Assembly: GCA_017454005.1 (NCBI GenBank) | Contig: JAFTDU010000086.1 | Span: 1 to 32,812, forward strand | Origin: Desulfovibrionaceae bacterium | GTDB taxonomy: Bacteria > Desulfobacterota > Desulfovibrionia > Desulfovibrionales > Desulfovibrionaceae | Direction: 5' to 3' | Length of the DNA: 32,812 bases | Shown: positions 17,483-27,099 of the stretch, piece by piece | Numbering within the stretch: the first letter of the stretch is position 1 | Layout of the letters: each line of letters begins with the position of its first letter | Program-made: the position numbers and the translations under genes | Notes under the pieces: generated by a model | Database searches by the model: none | What the model saw: the letters and a program-made list of their open reading frames with translations, nothing else | Told to the model about the DNA's origin: nothing

Positions 17483-17905
17483 TTACTTTTGTGCGTTCAG
17501 TTGTGGCCGATAATGGCAGGGGCGACAGTTAACAAAGAGTTTGCCATAGCGCTCAGGGCTTTCAATCGCTTTGTTTAAATGACATGAATAGCATGAATGA
17601 GCAGAGTCTTTAGCGTGAAACGCCATGAACTTGCTTTTGGGATCTTTCATACGTCCTGCACCAGTATGGCAATTACTACAGGAAACATAGCGGCCTTTAA
17701 CGGCATCTTTTTCATGATGGCATGTAAAGCAGTTCAGACCACGGTGGGATGTATGATTAAAGACTACATTCATTAATTTGGCTTTACCAGCCACCACAGT
17801 AATAGGTGATTTAATTTTTTCTGTCATTTTATAAATATCACTAGCCCATACTTTATCTGCCACAAGAAAAGTAAGTGCTAATAAAATGACACTTATATAT
17901 TTCAT
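17483..17905 (-). CDS. Tetraheme cytochrome c3
   Basis: Periplasmic class III cytochrome c, 140 aa with a signal peptide (about residues 1-22, cleaved after VWA-S). Four CxxCH haem sites are at 59-63 (CFTCH), 76-80 (CSNCH), 105-109 (CYSCH) and 127-131 (CRPCH). The N-terminal FNHTSH (49-54) supplies typical axial histidines; His64, His97 and His103 are further candidates. It is the natural electron acceptor of periplasmic formate dehydrogenase and hydrogenase in Desulfovibrio. It follows fdhE by about 270 bp and shares its strand, and the operon terminator lies after it. An AAAGGAGC site precedes the ATG. Confidence 0.93.
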   Translation of the reverse strand: MKYISVILLALTFLVADKVWASDIYKMTEKIKSPITVVAGKAKLMNVVFNHTSHRGLNCFTCHHEKDAVKGRYVSCSNCHTGAGRMKDPKSKFMAFHAKDSAHSCYSCHLNKAIESPERYGKLFVNCRPCHYRPQLNAQK

Positions 17906-17959
17906 GGAAAGCTCCTTTCACATTCTTGAAACTAAAGGAAAAGTAACTAGGAGTGTCAT

Positions 17960-18028
17960 GTTAACGTGGATGTGATTTTCCTCGTCCTCTTCTTAGGAAG
18001 ATAGCGCGGCAATTGTAGTCACGTTAAC
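17960..18028 (-). promoter_or_regulatory. Inverted repeat upstream of cytochrome c3
   Basis: GTTAACGTG (17960-17968) and CACGTTAAC (18020-18028) form a perfect 9-bp inverted repeat 51 bp apart in the fdhE-c3 gap, about 55 bp before the cytochrome ATG. It could be a pair of operator half-sites or the base of an RNA stem. No regulator is identified. Confidence 0.35.
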
Positions 18029-18179
18029 TCACGTGTGTTGCAAGCTTAAAAAGATTTTGCTGCATATTATTTACACTTTATCTTTACAATGCAATCTATT
18101 TATATAATATAGCTTTTAAGCCTGCAGTGTGTACATAATCTGACTTGAAATGTAGCGAGCTGTTGATGCTTCATTGGCA

Positions 18180-19133
18180 CTAAGAGAACGAGTTCCAAAA
18201 TGACAGGTGTAGGGGTTTGAGCTGCTTTTCCTTAGCAATTAGCTCGAGATGGAGCATTCCAAAGGCTTGCGCATCCAAATTTGGAATCGCAATTCGCTCA
18301 CGCAGATCTACCGTGGGGAGGTAAGAATTACACTTTGCACACCAATGCAAACTTTCACCATGGCTATCTTCGTCACAAGTCAAGATTTCTATTTGTTTAC
18401 TTTCTGCTATCCCGCAAACTGGGCACGCTAAGCGCAAAAAACGCCAATTTGCACCGCAGAGGCCACAGTGGAGATGTTTTCTACCACCGCCTCCTAGCAA
18501 ATAAGTATTTCTTTCATCAATGACAGCTTTATCTAGCCAAGCAATGGTGGGTAGAGAACCGCAAACAGGGCAATAACCTTGTTGCCAAATGTTATTGGTC
18601 TCCCAGGGCCATTCTTTTTCAAGATTTGCTGGGCCATAGTTCTTTAGAACAACTGCTTTCAAAAGACTTGAATAAAGAAAAGTCGCTAAAAAATGCAGGA
18701 TGCCAGCATCAAGATTTTTGCTTGTAGCTAGGTCACTTAACAGAGTGCCATCATTTAAGAGCACAGCATCAAGCAGTTTATGTTGATCCTCGAGCGTTAC
18801 TTGGCCCAGATAACTGTAGTAGGGTTCTAAGCTATCTGTTAAGGCAGGTATGGCTTGCAGCTGCGGCCAGAGTTTTGTGCGAGCGTAAGCTAGCGCACCA
18901 CTCACATCAGGCATGGTATAGTGCGAAAGCAAGGAGGCGCCTAATTGTAAGCGGCTTGGTTCACATTGCGGCAAGTTTATGGCTGCTACTAGCGGATCTT
19001 CTAAGAGTTCAGCTGTGAGAGTTTCGGCTTGTGTTAAGAGCGGTGAAAAAGCTGTTAAAAGTGACGCAAGAGCAGGGCGCCAAGCAATAATATCATTGAG
19101 AGTTTCTGCTGTTGTTTGGCATGACTGTTCCAT
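18180..19133 (-). CDS. fdhE: Formate dehydrogenase accessory protein FdhE
   Basis: Cytoplasmic maturation factor needed for active molybdenum/tungsten formate dehydrogenase; it is thought to bind the catalytic subunit before Tat export. The 317-aa protein has the rubredoxin-like metal sites of the family in its C-terminal half: CPVC (188-191), CGLC (223-226, in HLHCGLCGANWRF), CPVC (237-240) and CAKC (265-268), with Cys253 between. The N-terminal half is helical and less conserved, as usual. It lies downstream of fdhB, the order seen in Desulfovibrio. The ribosome binding site is weak (GGTGGG), and a strong hairpin stands between fdhB and this gene, so it may be expressed less than the structural genes. 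Confidence 0.9.
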   Translation of the reverse strand: MEQSCQTTAETLNDIIAWRPALASLLTAFSPLLTQAETLTAELLEDPLVAAINLPQCEPSRLQLGASLLSHYTMPDVSGALAYARTKLWPQLQAIPALTDSLEPYYSYLGQVTLEDQHKLLDAVLLNDGTLLSDLATSKNLDAGILHFLATFLYSSLLKAVVLKNYGPANLEKEWPWETNNIWQQGYCPVCGSLPTIAWLDKAVIDERNTYLLGGGGRKHLHCGLCGANWRFLRLACPVCGIAESKQIEILTCDEDSHGESLHWCAKCNSYLPTVDLRERIAIPNLDAQAFGMLHLELIAKEKQLKPLHLSFWNSFS

Positions 19134-19213
19134 GTAGGGTTCCCACCGGATCCTTGGAAGACTTGGAAGATAAAGAAAATAAACGCGTAGGCTTCTAACT
19201 ACTTATGATACAT

Positions 19214-19252
19214 TTCTGCCCCTGAATATTTAAAAATAATACAGGGGCAGAA
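19214..19252 (-). promoter_or_regulatory. Intercistronic hairpin between fdhB and fdhE
   Basis: TTCTGCCCCTG (19214-19224) and CAGGGGCAGAA (19242-19252) are perfectly complementary (11 bp) around a 17-nt AT-rich loop. No T-run follows on the minus strand, so mRNA protection, processing or partial attenuation is more likely than full termination. Confidence 0.7.
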
Positions 19253-19264
19253 GTATCAATATTA

Positions 19265-19921
19265 TTAGAATGCTGCGTATTCGTAATAATGTTCTTTTTC
19301 TTCAGCGAGTAAGAAGATGACATTAACATCGCGCTGATCTGCGAGAAATGCTTTTGGAAATGTCTTTTTGATTTTGGCAAGACGCTTTTTGGCTTCTGCT
19401 AAAATTTCAGACCGTTCACCAAACAGCATGGTACCCGTAGGACAGGATTTGACACACATAGGTAATAACCCATTACTTACGCGATCAAAACACATGTCAC
19501 ATTTGGTTAACATCTTCGTAACAGGATCTAAACGCGGGATATTGTATGGACAAGCTTCAATAACAGCTTGGGCATCTTCTGGGCTCAGTTGGGCACTTTT
19601 TTCGGTGCAAAGAATGGCGCCTGTAGCCTCATCTTGAATAATGGCACCAGGCACTGCCATATCAGCAACATCTTTACATACAGGATGAATGCAGTGGCGG
19701 CATTGATCGGGGAAGAAGTTCCACATCACGCGGCCATCAGCAGTCTTATGTTCATGAAAGCGGACAAGTTTGTAGTTGCAAGGGTTAAGATCAGGAGGGT
19801 TTTGATGCGTTCCTGTCTGTTTAGTTTCGATCGCCGGTAAATTGTGCCAGTCTTTGCAAGCCATCTGGCAGCCGCGACAGGCCGTACAGCGTGTGGTATC
19901 GATCAAAAAGGATTTGGGCAT
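19265..19921 (-). CDS. fdhB: Formate dehydrogenase iron-sulfur (beta) subunit
   Basis: Electron-transfer subunit of periplasmic formate dehydrogenase, 218 aa, close to the small subunit of the Desulfovibrio gigas tungsten enzyme. It begins MPKSFLIDTTRCTACRGCQM and has ferredoxin-type clusters: Cys12/15/18/22, a CRHC...C group near residue 75, CPYN near 124, and CDMC...CVKSC in the last third, enough for three or four [4Fe-4S] clusters. It has no signal peptide and no C-terminal anchor helix, so it should be exported with FdhA by the Tat system and remain soluble, passing electrons to cytochrome c3. An AAGGAG site lies 7-8 nt before the ATG, just after an intercistronic hairpin. Confidence 0.93.
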   Translation of the reverse strand: MPKSFLIDTTRCTACRGCQMACKDWHNLPAIETKQTGTHQNPPDLNPCNYKLVRFHEHKTADGRVMWNFFPDQCRHCIHPVCKDVADMAVPGAIIQDEATGAILCTEKSAQLSPEDAQAVIEACPYNIPRLDPVTKMLTKCDMCFDRVSNGLLPMCVKSCPTGTMLFGERSEILAEAKKRLAKIKKTFPKAFLADQRDVNVIFLLAEEKEHYYEYAAF

Positions 19922-19938
19922 GGTGAATCTCCTTGATT

Positions 19939-19964
19939 GGGCGCATTCATAAGAGAATGCGCCC
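19939..19964 (-). promoter_or_regulatory. Intercistronic hairpin between fdhA and fdhB
   Basis: GGGCGCATTC (19939-19948) and GAATGCGCCC (19955-19964) form a perfect 10-bp stem with a 6-nt loop, between the fdhA stop and the fdhB ribosome binding site. It lacks a T-run on the minus strand, so an mRNA-stabilising or processing element is more likely than a terminator. Confidence 0.7.
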
Positions 19965-19977
19965 TTGCAACAAAAAC

Positions 19978-22900
19978 TTAGGCAATTTCCGTCAGCTTTT
20001 CAGCTTTGTAGATATCAACCATGCAAGCCTTATCTTCCTGAATGGTTGTATTGGGATCATACACGCCTGTGGTTAACCGGTTCGTTGAGTCACCACATTT
20101 GGGAGTGAGCCAGCCAAAAGCAAAAGGCATACCAATTAAATGCACGGTACGACCCATAATGGTAAAGGGTTTTAACCGTACAGTTACCATGGCAATGGCT
20201 TCCACCTTGCCGCGAATGCTTTCGACAATGACGCCGTCACCATTCTTAATGCCTTTGATGGCGGCTAATTCTTCGCTCATTTCCACGTAGAGCTGCGGTT
20301 CTGCTTCAAGGAGATTGGGGGTATTACGCGTTTCACCGCCACCACACCAATGCTCAGTCATGCTATATGTTGTCAGCACAATAGGATACTTTGGATCACC
20401 AGGTGCTGCCAATTTATCAAGATCAGAGTCATAGCTTAAGTAGACAGGGCTACTTAATTGTTTGGAGAAGGGATGAGCCTTCAATGGTGTTTCTACAGGC
20501 TCATAGTGTTCTGGGAAGGGACCATCAGCACGGCCAGGACCATAAAGATGGCCAAGACCATCAGCACACATGATAAATGGTAGACGCCCTTTTTCACGAT
20601 CAGCAACTGGTGCGCCACCACCATCAATGACATCCATGCCGTCTTTCCACTTGCTGCCATCCCATTCAATAACAGGCAAGTTGGGATTCCATGGTTTGCC
20701 ATGTGTGTCAACTGAGGCACGATTGTAGAGTACCCGGCGGTTGACAGGCCAACACCATGACCATTTGGGATACAGGCCAAGTTTGGCTTGAGCTGGAGTC
20801 TGACTCTTATCGCGGTTTTTAGATTTGTTGCCACCTGCTTCGGTGTAGCTACCACAGTAGAGCCAGTTCAAGGAAGAGGTAGAGCCATCTTGGGCGAGAT
20901 CAGCGAACTTATCGACTTGCTCACCACGCTTATGCATCGTGCCACCGACAGTGACATCCTTCCAGTACTGACCATTGATGCGTTTAGTCCATTCTTCTGC
21001 TTTAAATTCTTTGGGCCAATACAGGTTGAGAATCGGTTCAGGCAAAACGCCATTTTCTTTCCGATAGAGGTCACGGATCTTATTGATGAGCGGCACGATC
21101 ATATTACCAAAGTCGCGGGCTTCACCAGCTGGTTCCACAGCTTTGTCGAACCATTGCAACCAACGGCCACTATTAGAAATGGTGCCTTCTTTTTCAATAC
21201 GGTGAGCTGAAGGTAATAAGAAGACTTCAGTCTTAATTTTAGAAGGATCAGCACCAGGACGATGCCAGTTGTCTGAGGTTTCGGAATTATGCACTTCGCC
21301 ACAGACCATCCAATCCAGGTGATCTAAGCAGGCCCGCACCTTATGGGTATTGGGGAAGCTTTGACAGGGATTGACACCAAAGACAAAGCCACCGCGCATT
21401 TTATCTTTGTAAGCGCGGTCAATGACTGAATAGTAGGAAGTGTTACCTGTTGGCTCTAATTTGGGCAACCAACTGTACCCAAAGTCATTTTCTGGAGTTG
21501 CGGCATCACCGAACCAACCTTTGAGGAGGCTGACCATGTATTTGGGGTTATTGCTCTTCCAGTTAACGCTATTGGGCAATTCTTTATTGGGCGTACAGCC
21601 TTTAAGATAAGCATCCAGAGTTTGGAACTGGGCCCGCAGCATGGGTAGGTATCCAGGAAGACTATCATAAAGGAGAGCATGGTCAGTAGAGCCTTGCACA
21701 TTGGGCTCACCACGCAAGGCGTTAATGCCACCACCAGCTACGCCGATATTGCCGAGTAAGAGTTGAATAATAGATGATGTTCTGATGATTTGTACGCCAT
21801 TTGTATGTTGAGTCCAACCCAAAGCATACATAATGGTGCCGGCTTTATCAGGTTTACCTGTGGCACAGAAATCATCATACACTTCGATAATGGTTTTCTC
21901 AGGAATACCAGTCACGTCAGACACATTTTTCAAAGTGTAACGCGAATAGTGTTTGCGCAATAAATTAATGACGCAGCGGGGATTTTTCCATTCATCATCC
22001 ACTACGAGCATGCCATCATTGCCCTTAGAAAACGCCCAAGCTTTTTTATCATAGGTGCGAGTCTCGCGATTTAAACCGCTGAACACACCATCGACAAAGT
22101 CGTAATCAGGACCAACAACCACACTCGCATTGGTGTAGTTTTTGACATATTCTTCCTGATACAGCTTTTTCTCAAGAATATAATTGATCATGCCACCCAA
22201 GAAAGCGATATCTGAGCCTGAACGAATCGGCACATGCACATCGCAACGGGCGGAAGTACGTGAAAATTTAGGATCCACATGGATCAATTTTGCGCCATTA
22301 TCTTTGGCGCGTAAAACCCATTTCATCGAAACTGGATGATGTTCTGCACAGTTACTACCCATGATCAGGATGCAATTGGCGTTTTTAATATCAATCCAGT
22401 GGTTGGTCATTGCACCGCGTCCGAACGACTCTGCCAGAGCCGCAACAGTGGGGCTGTGTCAGACCCGGGCCTGGTGGTCAATACTTACGACACCCAGGCC
22501 TTTCATGGCTTGATGGATAGCAGCACATTCTTCGTTAGATGCGTGGGATGTGCCCATCCAAAAGACTGATTCAAGGCGGTTAACGGTTTGACCTTTTTCA
22601 TTTTTTAAAATGAGGTCTTTGTCGCGTGCTTCTTTAACTAAATGTGCTATACGATCGGGAGTCCAATCCCAATCTTTTTCGACCCATTTATCACTATAGG
22701 GTGCGCGATACATTGGCTTTGTGGGCCGATGTTTGTTTGTGTACATGCTCCATAAGGAGGCACCTTTGGCGCAGAGTGAACCTTCGTTAATGGGAAAATC
22801 TGGATCACCTTCGGTAGCGATGAGTTCGCCATTGCGCTCATAGGCAATAACTTGACAGCAAACTGCACAGAACGGACAGACACTTGTTACGGCCCGGCAG

Positions 22901-23025
22901 TTTTTAATTTTGAGCTCTTTGGCGTAAGCCTTGGCTTCGGTTAAGTCAAAACCTAATTGACTTAACGAAATGCAAAGCACGCCAGCACTGACGCCTTTGA
23001 GAAAGGCGCGACGCGTACTATTCAT
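19978..23025 (-). CDS. fdhA: Formate dehydrogenase catalytic (alpha) subunit, selenocysteine-containing, Tat-exported
   Basis: Oxidises formate to CO2 in the periplasm at a Mo/W-bis-pterin centre. The gene reads through an in-frame UGA at 22459-22461, residue 189, in the context QARV-Sec-HSPTVAAL, the position of the catalytic selenocysteine followed by the conserved His. With readthrough the product is 1015 aa; without it one would see two ORFs (22459-23025 and 19978-22410). The N-terminus has a twin-arginine signal (STRRAFLKG). The proximal [4Fe-4S] ligands are Cys50, Cys53, Cys57 (or 56) and Cys85 (SLCAKG). The molybdopterin domains continue to the C-terminus (FAFGWLTP; DSTNRLTTGVYDP). TAGGAG lies 7 nt before the ATG. 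Selenium incorporation genes must lie elsewhere. Confidence 0.95.
22426..22458 (-). promoter_or_regulatory. Bacterial SECIS element of fdhA
   Basis: Immediately after the UGA the mRNA can fold: GGCUCUGGCAGAGUC (22441 down to 22427) makes a 6-bp stem with a 3-nt loop, and CUG/CAG pairing around GUUGC-GGCUCU also gives an E. coli fdhF/fdnG-like arrangement with the apical loop about 18-20 nt from the UGA. This is the expected place for SelB binding. The fold was judged by eye. Confidence 0.6.
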
Positions 23026-23638
23026 GCGTATGCTCCTAAGAATACAACCAAGCTATAGCCTGGGGCGACTATGTTGGTTTGCCTCAAAGCGACTAGCCGA
23101 TGCTAGGCCGCTTCTGACGATTTAAAAATTCATATTAGTTTAGCTAACATTGCGCTTTTACGCAAGGATTGTAGCGAAAATTGAAAGACCTTATGAGGTA
23201 ACAGAAACAGCACTATAGAAATGCTGTAGTTTGGGTCAGGTTATAAAAGATTAGACTTCATGTTGCGCGGCAAGATAAAGAAGCGCATTTTAATGTTTAC
23301 CAAACTATAAGACAGAAATCGTGTTAAGTTAAAATCGAAGATTTAAAAGTATAAGATAGTAAAGATATTATAAAATATGCTTTTTGAACTTCACAAATAT
23401 ATATTTAAAAATAAAATTATCGAGATTTAAAATAAGATTAAAATGAAAAAATTATAATTAAAATAGTTGTAATAAAAATTTTTATAATAGAAAAATTTTC
23501 TACATTTATGATGAAAATTATTATTTAATATTTTATATCAAGCATTATTATAGTTTAATTCTAATGTTATATGGTTATAATAATGTTTCTATGACGTATA
23601 TGTGCTATGTTAATTTAATATTGGTTGAAAATTTAAGT
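23026..23638. other. Leader of the formate dehydrogenase operon and AT-rich spacer
   Basis: About 610 bp upstream of fdhA on the minus strand. 23026-23260 is G+C-richer and probably holds the promoter and 5' leader, including a hairpin at 23088-23112. From about 23300 to 23638 the sequence is AT-rich and shows nothing recognisable. No sigma-54 type promoter was seen. Confidence 0.5.
23088..23112 (-). promoter_or_regulatory. Leader hairpin upstream of fdhA
   Basis: AGCGACTAGC (23088-23097) faces GCTAGGCCGCT (23102-23112): GCTAG/CTAGC and AGCG/CGCT pair around a CGAT loop with a small internal mismatch. It lies about 60 bp before the fdhA start, so it could act in the 5' untranslated region or as an operator. 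Function is unknown. Confidence 0.35.
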
Positions 23639-24781
23639 TCATTGTTTATTACTATTTTTGCGTAAAAGTTGTTGCCGCTGGCCTTCACGTAAGAGTGCTA
23701 AGCCAAAGGCTAACAACACTGGCGCAGCAATTAAACCTATTGGCCCAAAAGTGTTGAGGCCACACACAATGACAATGATTAAGACCACAAATGGTGCTTG
23801 AATGCCGTGGCGCAAAAACATCGGGCGACAGATACTATCAATATTGGATACAACAAGTAAGCCCCAAAGAGTTAGACCGACTGCCGCAAAATGTGAACCT
23901 GTAAACCATTGCAAGAGAGCTAATGGTCCCCAAACCAACATGGTACCGACGACAGGAATGGGCGCCACAAAAGTAGCTAGTAAACCCCAGAACGCAGGAG
24001 ATTCGATGCCAGCAATTGCAAAACCAACACCACAGAAAATACCTTGAATCAGGGCTACGAGCACAATGCCTAAAACAATAGCTTTGAGAGCCCGTCTTAT
24101 GGCGTCAATGAGCCTGCTTAATAAGTCATATGGCATTGCAAAGATTTCACAGGTTATATATTTGGCTGCTCTTGCGTAGATGGTAAAAAGAACCGTTAAG
24201 ATAATAAATAAACAGAGCACCCAAAGTAATGACATTGTGCCACCTAAGAGACCAACAGCTCGATGCCAGAGCAAGATGGGATTAAAAAGATCGCCTCCGG
24301 TATTAAAAAAATTATTAATATTTGTTGTTAATTCATCTGCAATGTTACTTAAGTGAGGATAATCGTTTAAAGACGGTAGATGTGCATTAATAAAGCTTTT
24401 GATATTTTCAGGTAATAAAACTTTCAGTTTTTCAGATAAGTCCATTGTTTTGAGCTGTTCAATACCACGACTTGCTTGAGGCGCTACTAAGAGTACAAAA
24501 ATAACAGTAGGTATAATAATAAAAGCTAAAATGGTTGAAACATAGGCAACAATGGGATAACTATGCAGCAATTTACGGCGTAGTTTAGATTGACTCGGCA
24601 AAGTTCTAATTTTTTTTAATGACTTTAATTTTAATTGACGATAAAGTGGTAGTAAGAGACAAGAAGCGCAGAACGCCATAAAGGTTGTGCCAGGATAAGG
24701 AAGAATGATGATTCCACAACTAATTACAGCAAGGATAAAAAAGATTCTGCTTTGCGGCACTAACATCATTTGGCTCCACAT
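23639..24781 (-). CDS. AI-2E family transporter (PerM/YdiK type membrane protein)
   Basis: Polytopic inner-membrane protein of the AI-2E transporter superfamily (once called UPF0118 or PerM). It has an N-terminal pair of hydrophobic segments, a long polar loop (about 95-170), then four to five C-terminal helices with the family signature around FVAPIPVVGTMLVWGPLA and the final GLIAAPVLLAFGLALL. Members export small solutes or act as Na+/H+ antiporters; a role in AI-2 export is shown for few, so the substrate is not assigned. The first ATG has no ribosome binding site, but GGAG inside codons 2-3 stands 7 nt before the ATG of codon 6 (24764-24766), which is the likelier start. It stands alone. 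Confidence 0.85.
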   Translation of the reverse strand: MWSQMMLVPQSRIFFILAVISCGIIILPYPGTTFMAFCASCLLLPLYRQLKLKSLKKIRTLPSQSKLRRKLLHSYPIVAYVSTILAFIIIPTVIFVLLVAPQASRGIEQLKTMDLSEKLKVLLPENIKSFINAHLPSLNDYPHLSNIADELTTNINNFFNTGGDLFNPILLWHRAVGLLGGTMSLLWVLCLFIILTVLFTIYARAAKYITCEIFAMPYDLLSRLIDAIRRALKAIVLGIVLVALIQGIFCGVGFAIAGIESPAFWGLLATFVAPIPVVGTMLVWGPLALLQWFTGSHFAAVGLTLWGLLVVSNIDSICRPMFLRHGIQAPFVVLIIVIVCGLNTFGPIGLIAAPVLLAFGLALLREGQRQQLLRKNSNKQ

Positions 24782-25051
24782 TTAATTGCAAAAGCTGTTA
24801 ATGTTGCTTATATTTCAGCTATCAGGTGACATATATGTAAATTGCGACTCAATTTTTCTGCTTTTGAGTGCACTTATATTTGACATAATTAATACATAGA
24901 TTAAATCACTAAATTTATGAGCTTGAAAAATATACTTAGTACAATATAGAATAATGCATAAAAACATAAACTAATAATAAAGATTATATATAAAACAGCA
25001 TTTAAAATATGTAAACATATCAATTTATAGAAAACTAATAATTAAAATTTA

Positions 25052-25567
25052 TTAGATCAATAATTTTTGCGTAGATATGCTTGTTTTTTTAGTTAGTGCT
25101 TCTGGGTAACACACATCTTTAAAATAAGTCGCTTTTTTTGCTTGATAAGCAATTGCTTTAAAAAAACTTAAATGATTATCAAATTCAGAAGACAATGGAT
25201 GAATCAAGCTATCATCAACAGAATAAATGCTTAATTTTCCACGTACGTGAAAGGGCTGTACAGGGCGGATATTACGCAACAGCCAGGCAAAGTCGTTTTT
25301 GATATTTTTAAAGGTGGCATGTTTAGGTTCTAAAGATGGCCCTAAATCTGCAGGTTGCGTAGGACGCACTTCATAGAGTTCAGCAATAGCTAGGGCAAAT
25401 CCGCCTGGTGCAATATCTCTCTCTGGTGTAGGGAGAATAATATCACCTAAACTTGCGCATATGAGCAAATCACCGCGATATTTTGGTCGCCATGTTCTTA
25501 ATTCTATGGTTTTATATTTTAGGGCAATTAATGTGGCCCAAGGTTGACGAATTGAAATGGCTTTCAT
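25052..25567 (-). CDS. ASCH-domain protein
   Basis: A 171-residue soluble protein with an N-terminal ASCH domain (PUA-like beta-barrel): MKAISIRQPWATLIALKYKT, then IELRTWRPKYRGDLLICAS, with the basic/aromatic residues that line the putative RNA-binding cleft. ASCH proteins are linked to RNA binding, translation control and, in some cases, hydrolysis of modified nucleosides. The C-terminal third (from about 115) does not match anything recognised and is lysine/serine rich. AAAGGAAC precedes the ATG. No operon partner: 270 bp separate its end from the AI-2E gene start. Confidence 0.8.
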   Translation of the reverse strand: MKAISIRQPWATLIALKYKTIELRTWRPKYRGDLLICASLGDIILPTPERDIAPGGFALAIAELYEVRPTQPADLGPSLEPKHATFKNIKNDFAWLLRNIRPVQPFHVRGKLSIYSVDDSLIHPLSSEFDNHLSFFKAIAYQAKKATYFKDVCYPEALTKKTSISTQKLLI

Positions 25568-26222
25568 AAGTTCCTTTTGGCGCGTTCATAATACACATGT
25601 TCTGACTTTTGAAATGCCCAATCTAAACAATGTTTGATAACTATACTTTGAGTTATTGAGCAGAAAAGTGCTTACTTATTTCTCAACAAAGCAATAGCTT
25701 TAAAGAAATCATTAACTTGATATTACTTTGCGATAGGCAGGATCACTTGAACTTGCTTCATCTATTAATTGTAATATCTACGATTCTTATATACCATGAC
25801 GTCATCATGTAATATGATATAAGGTTTATTTTTAATGCTTTTATATCCATGTTGAATGTACATACTAGAACAAATTAGAGAGTTCGCAATTATCTTCTGT
25901 CATGCAAGTAGATAAAACATAGAATGAGAACTTCTTTTTCAATGAGATGTAAAGATATCTTGATGTTGTCTTAAAAATATATTAAGTAAATATTTTAGCA
26001 CAAGAAGTTCTGCGCTGTGTGATAATACTGGTAAGTGACGTGAAGGTATGTGCTTAAATAGAATGTCTGTCTCAATGAGGCAAAAAGATTGGTGGAACAC
26101 ACAGCAAAGTGCATCCCACCTTATGATTATTTCTTTTTCTATCGTTAAGAGTATAAGCACATTTACACTTGTATTTTTTTGCCTTAATTTCTTCTATCCT
26201 GTTCTTTAGCTGCGCCAGCAAT
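25568..26222. other. Spacer; right part belongs to the Rpn duplication
   Basis: About 650 bp. Left part (25568-25930): moderately AT-rich, no gene or RNA recognised. Right part (from about 25935) is the 3' flank of the intact Rpn gene and is repeated, diverged, at 27640-27900 next to the second Rpn copy. Short ORFs at 25939-26160 and 27686-27889 lie in matching positions, but over a gapless 96-bp stretch the differences fall evenly on all codon positions, so they are probably not genes. Confidence 0.55.
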
Positions 26223-27050
26223 TTATTTCTTGGCGTCCTGTAAACATCTCTTTAATTCCTCATTATCTTTTTTCAATGCATCTACCTGTTTCCTCAATTC
26301 TTCTTCAGTTTTATTCCGCATTGCATCCTTTTTCTCCCACTCTGCTTTCTCGCTCTTCCATTCATCCTCCTTTTTCTTCCATTGTGCCTGATTTTCATTC
26401 CATTCATCACTAAAGTATTGCTCATAAAGGGTACTCATCTCTTCTATTCCTTTCTCTGTTTCTAAAAGTTGTTTGATCCGATTATGGATTTTGGGAAATT
26501 CGTTTAGGAACTGTTTGTCTCCCAAAAAAATTTGCATTAAATGGGATATTCTACTCCCATCATTAACTTTTGCATTGATGAAGATCATCACCTCTCCATC
26601 ATCAATTGCTTTACCAATATTAGCGATTGTTCTCTTGACAACATATTTAGTTTTGCCGTAACCAAATAGATCACCCTTGGTGACATAAATTAGGATCACA
26701 TCAGTAATGTTTGAAGTATCTTCCCCAGGATCAGTAGTGTCTACTGTCACTAGGGCTGTATTATATCTTGCGGTACGGATGTGATCCTTCACATGGCGCT
26801 TTTGAATCTCGACGATAACCTTTCTTTCATCCCCTAAAGAGCAGATGAGATCAATAATCGCCGATCGACCTTGAAGATTGAGCAGTTCGACCTGCGGCAA
26901 ATTAGTTTTTACCTTTATCGTGAGATCTTCTAAGCAGGTCTCAACGAATTCTTGGCAAAAATCTAAGTCCTCAGCCGCTTTCCGAAAAAAGACATCATCG
27001 AACAGAGTAAGATGTGGTACACAATCTCTTATTTGTGTCTTCCTTGGCAT
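26223..27050 (-). CDS. Rpn family recombination-promoting nuclease (PD-(D/E)XK), intact copy
   Basis: A 275-aa DNA nuclease of the Rpn/'putative transposase' family (TIGR01784-type). The PD-(D/E)XK core shows Asp67 (AIIDLIC), Glu81 and Gln83 (VIVEIQKR), preceded by the family N-terminus (HLTLFDDVFFRKAAEDLDF) and followed by ARYNTALVTVDTT. Residues 205-275 are a Lys/Glu/Trp-rich coiled coil. An internal ATG (Met205, 26436-26438) is preceded by AAAGGA about 9 nt upstream and could start a separate 71-aa C-terminal product, as shown for E. coli Rpn genes whose intragenic product blocks the nuclease. Rpn proteins promote RecA-independent recombination and some limit phage. Start chosen by the shared leader AAAGGAGACAAGACAATAAA before the ATG. 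Confidence 0.85.
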   Translation of the reverse strand: MPRKTQIRDCVPHLTLFDDVFFRKAAEDLDFCQEFVETCLEDLTIKVKTNLPQVELLNLQGRSAIIDLICSLGDERKVIVEIQKRHVKDHIRTARYNTALVTVDTTDPGEDTSNITDVILIYVTKGDLFGYGKTKYVVKRTIANIGKAIDDGEVMIFINAKVNDGSRISHLMQIFLGDKQFLNEFPKIHNRIKQLLETEKGIEEMSTLYEQYFSDEWNENQAQWKKKEDEWKSEKAEWEKKDAMRNKTEEELRKQVDALKKDNEELKRCLQDAKK

Positions 27051-27099
27051 TTTATTGTCTTGTCTCCTTTAATTAATACATCACGCTCATGTAGCATAT

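Noticed and set aside
25939..26160. Short ORF downstream of the intact Rpn gene, with a similar ORF at 27686-27889 (shared DALCCVF...SHS pattern).
   Set aside because: The similarity follows from the DNA duplication. Over a gapless 96-bp alignment the differences fall on all three codon positions about equally, so there is no sign of coding constraint.
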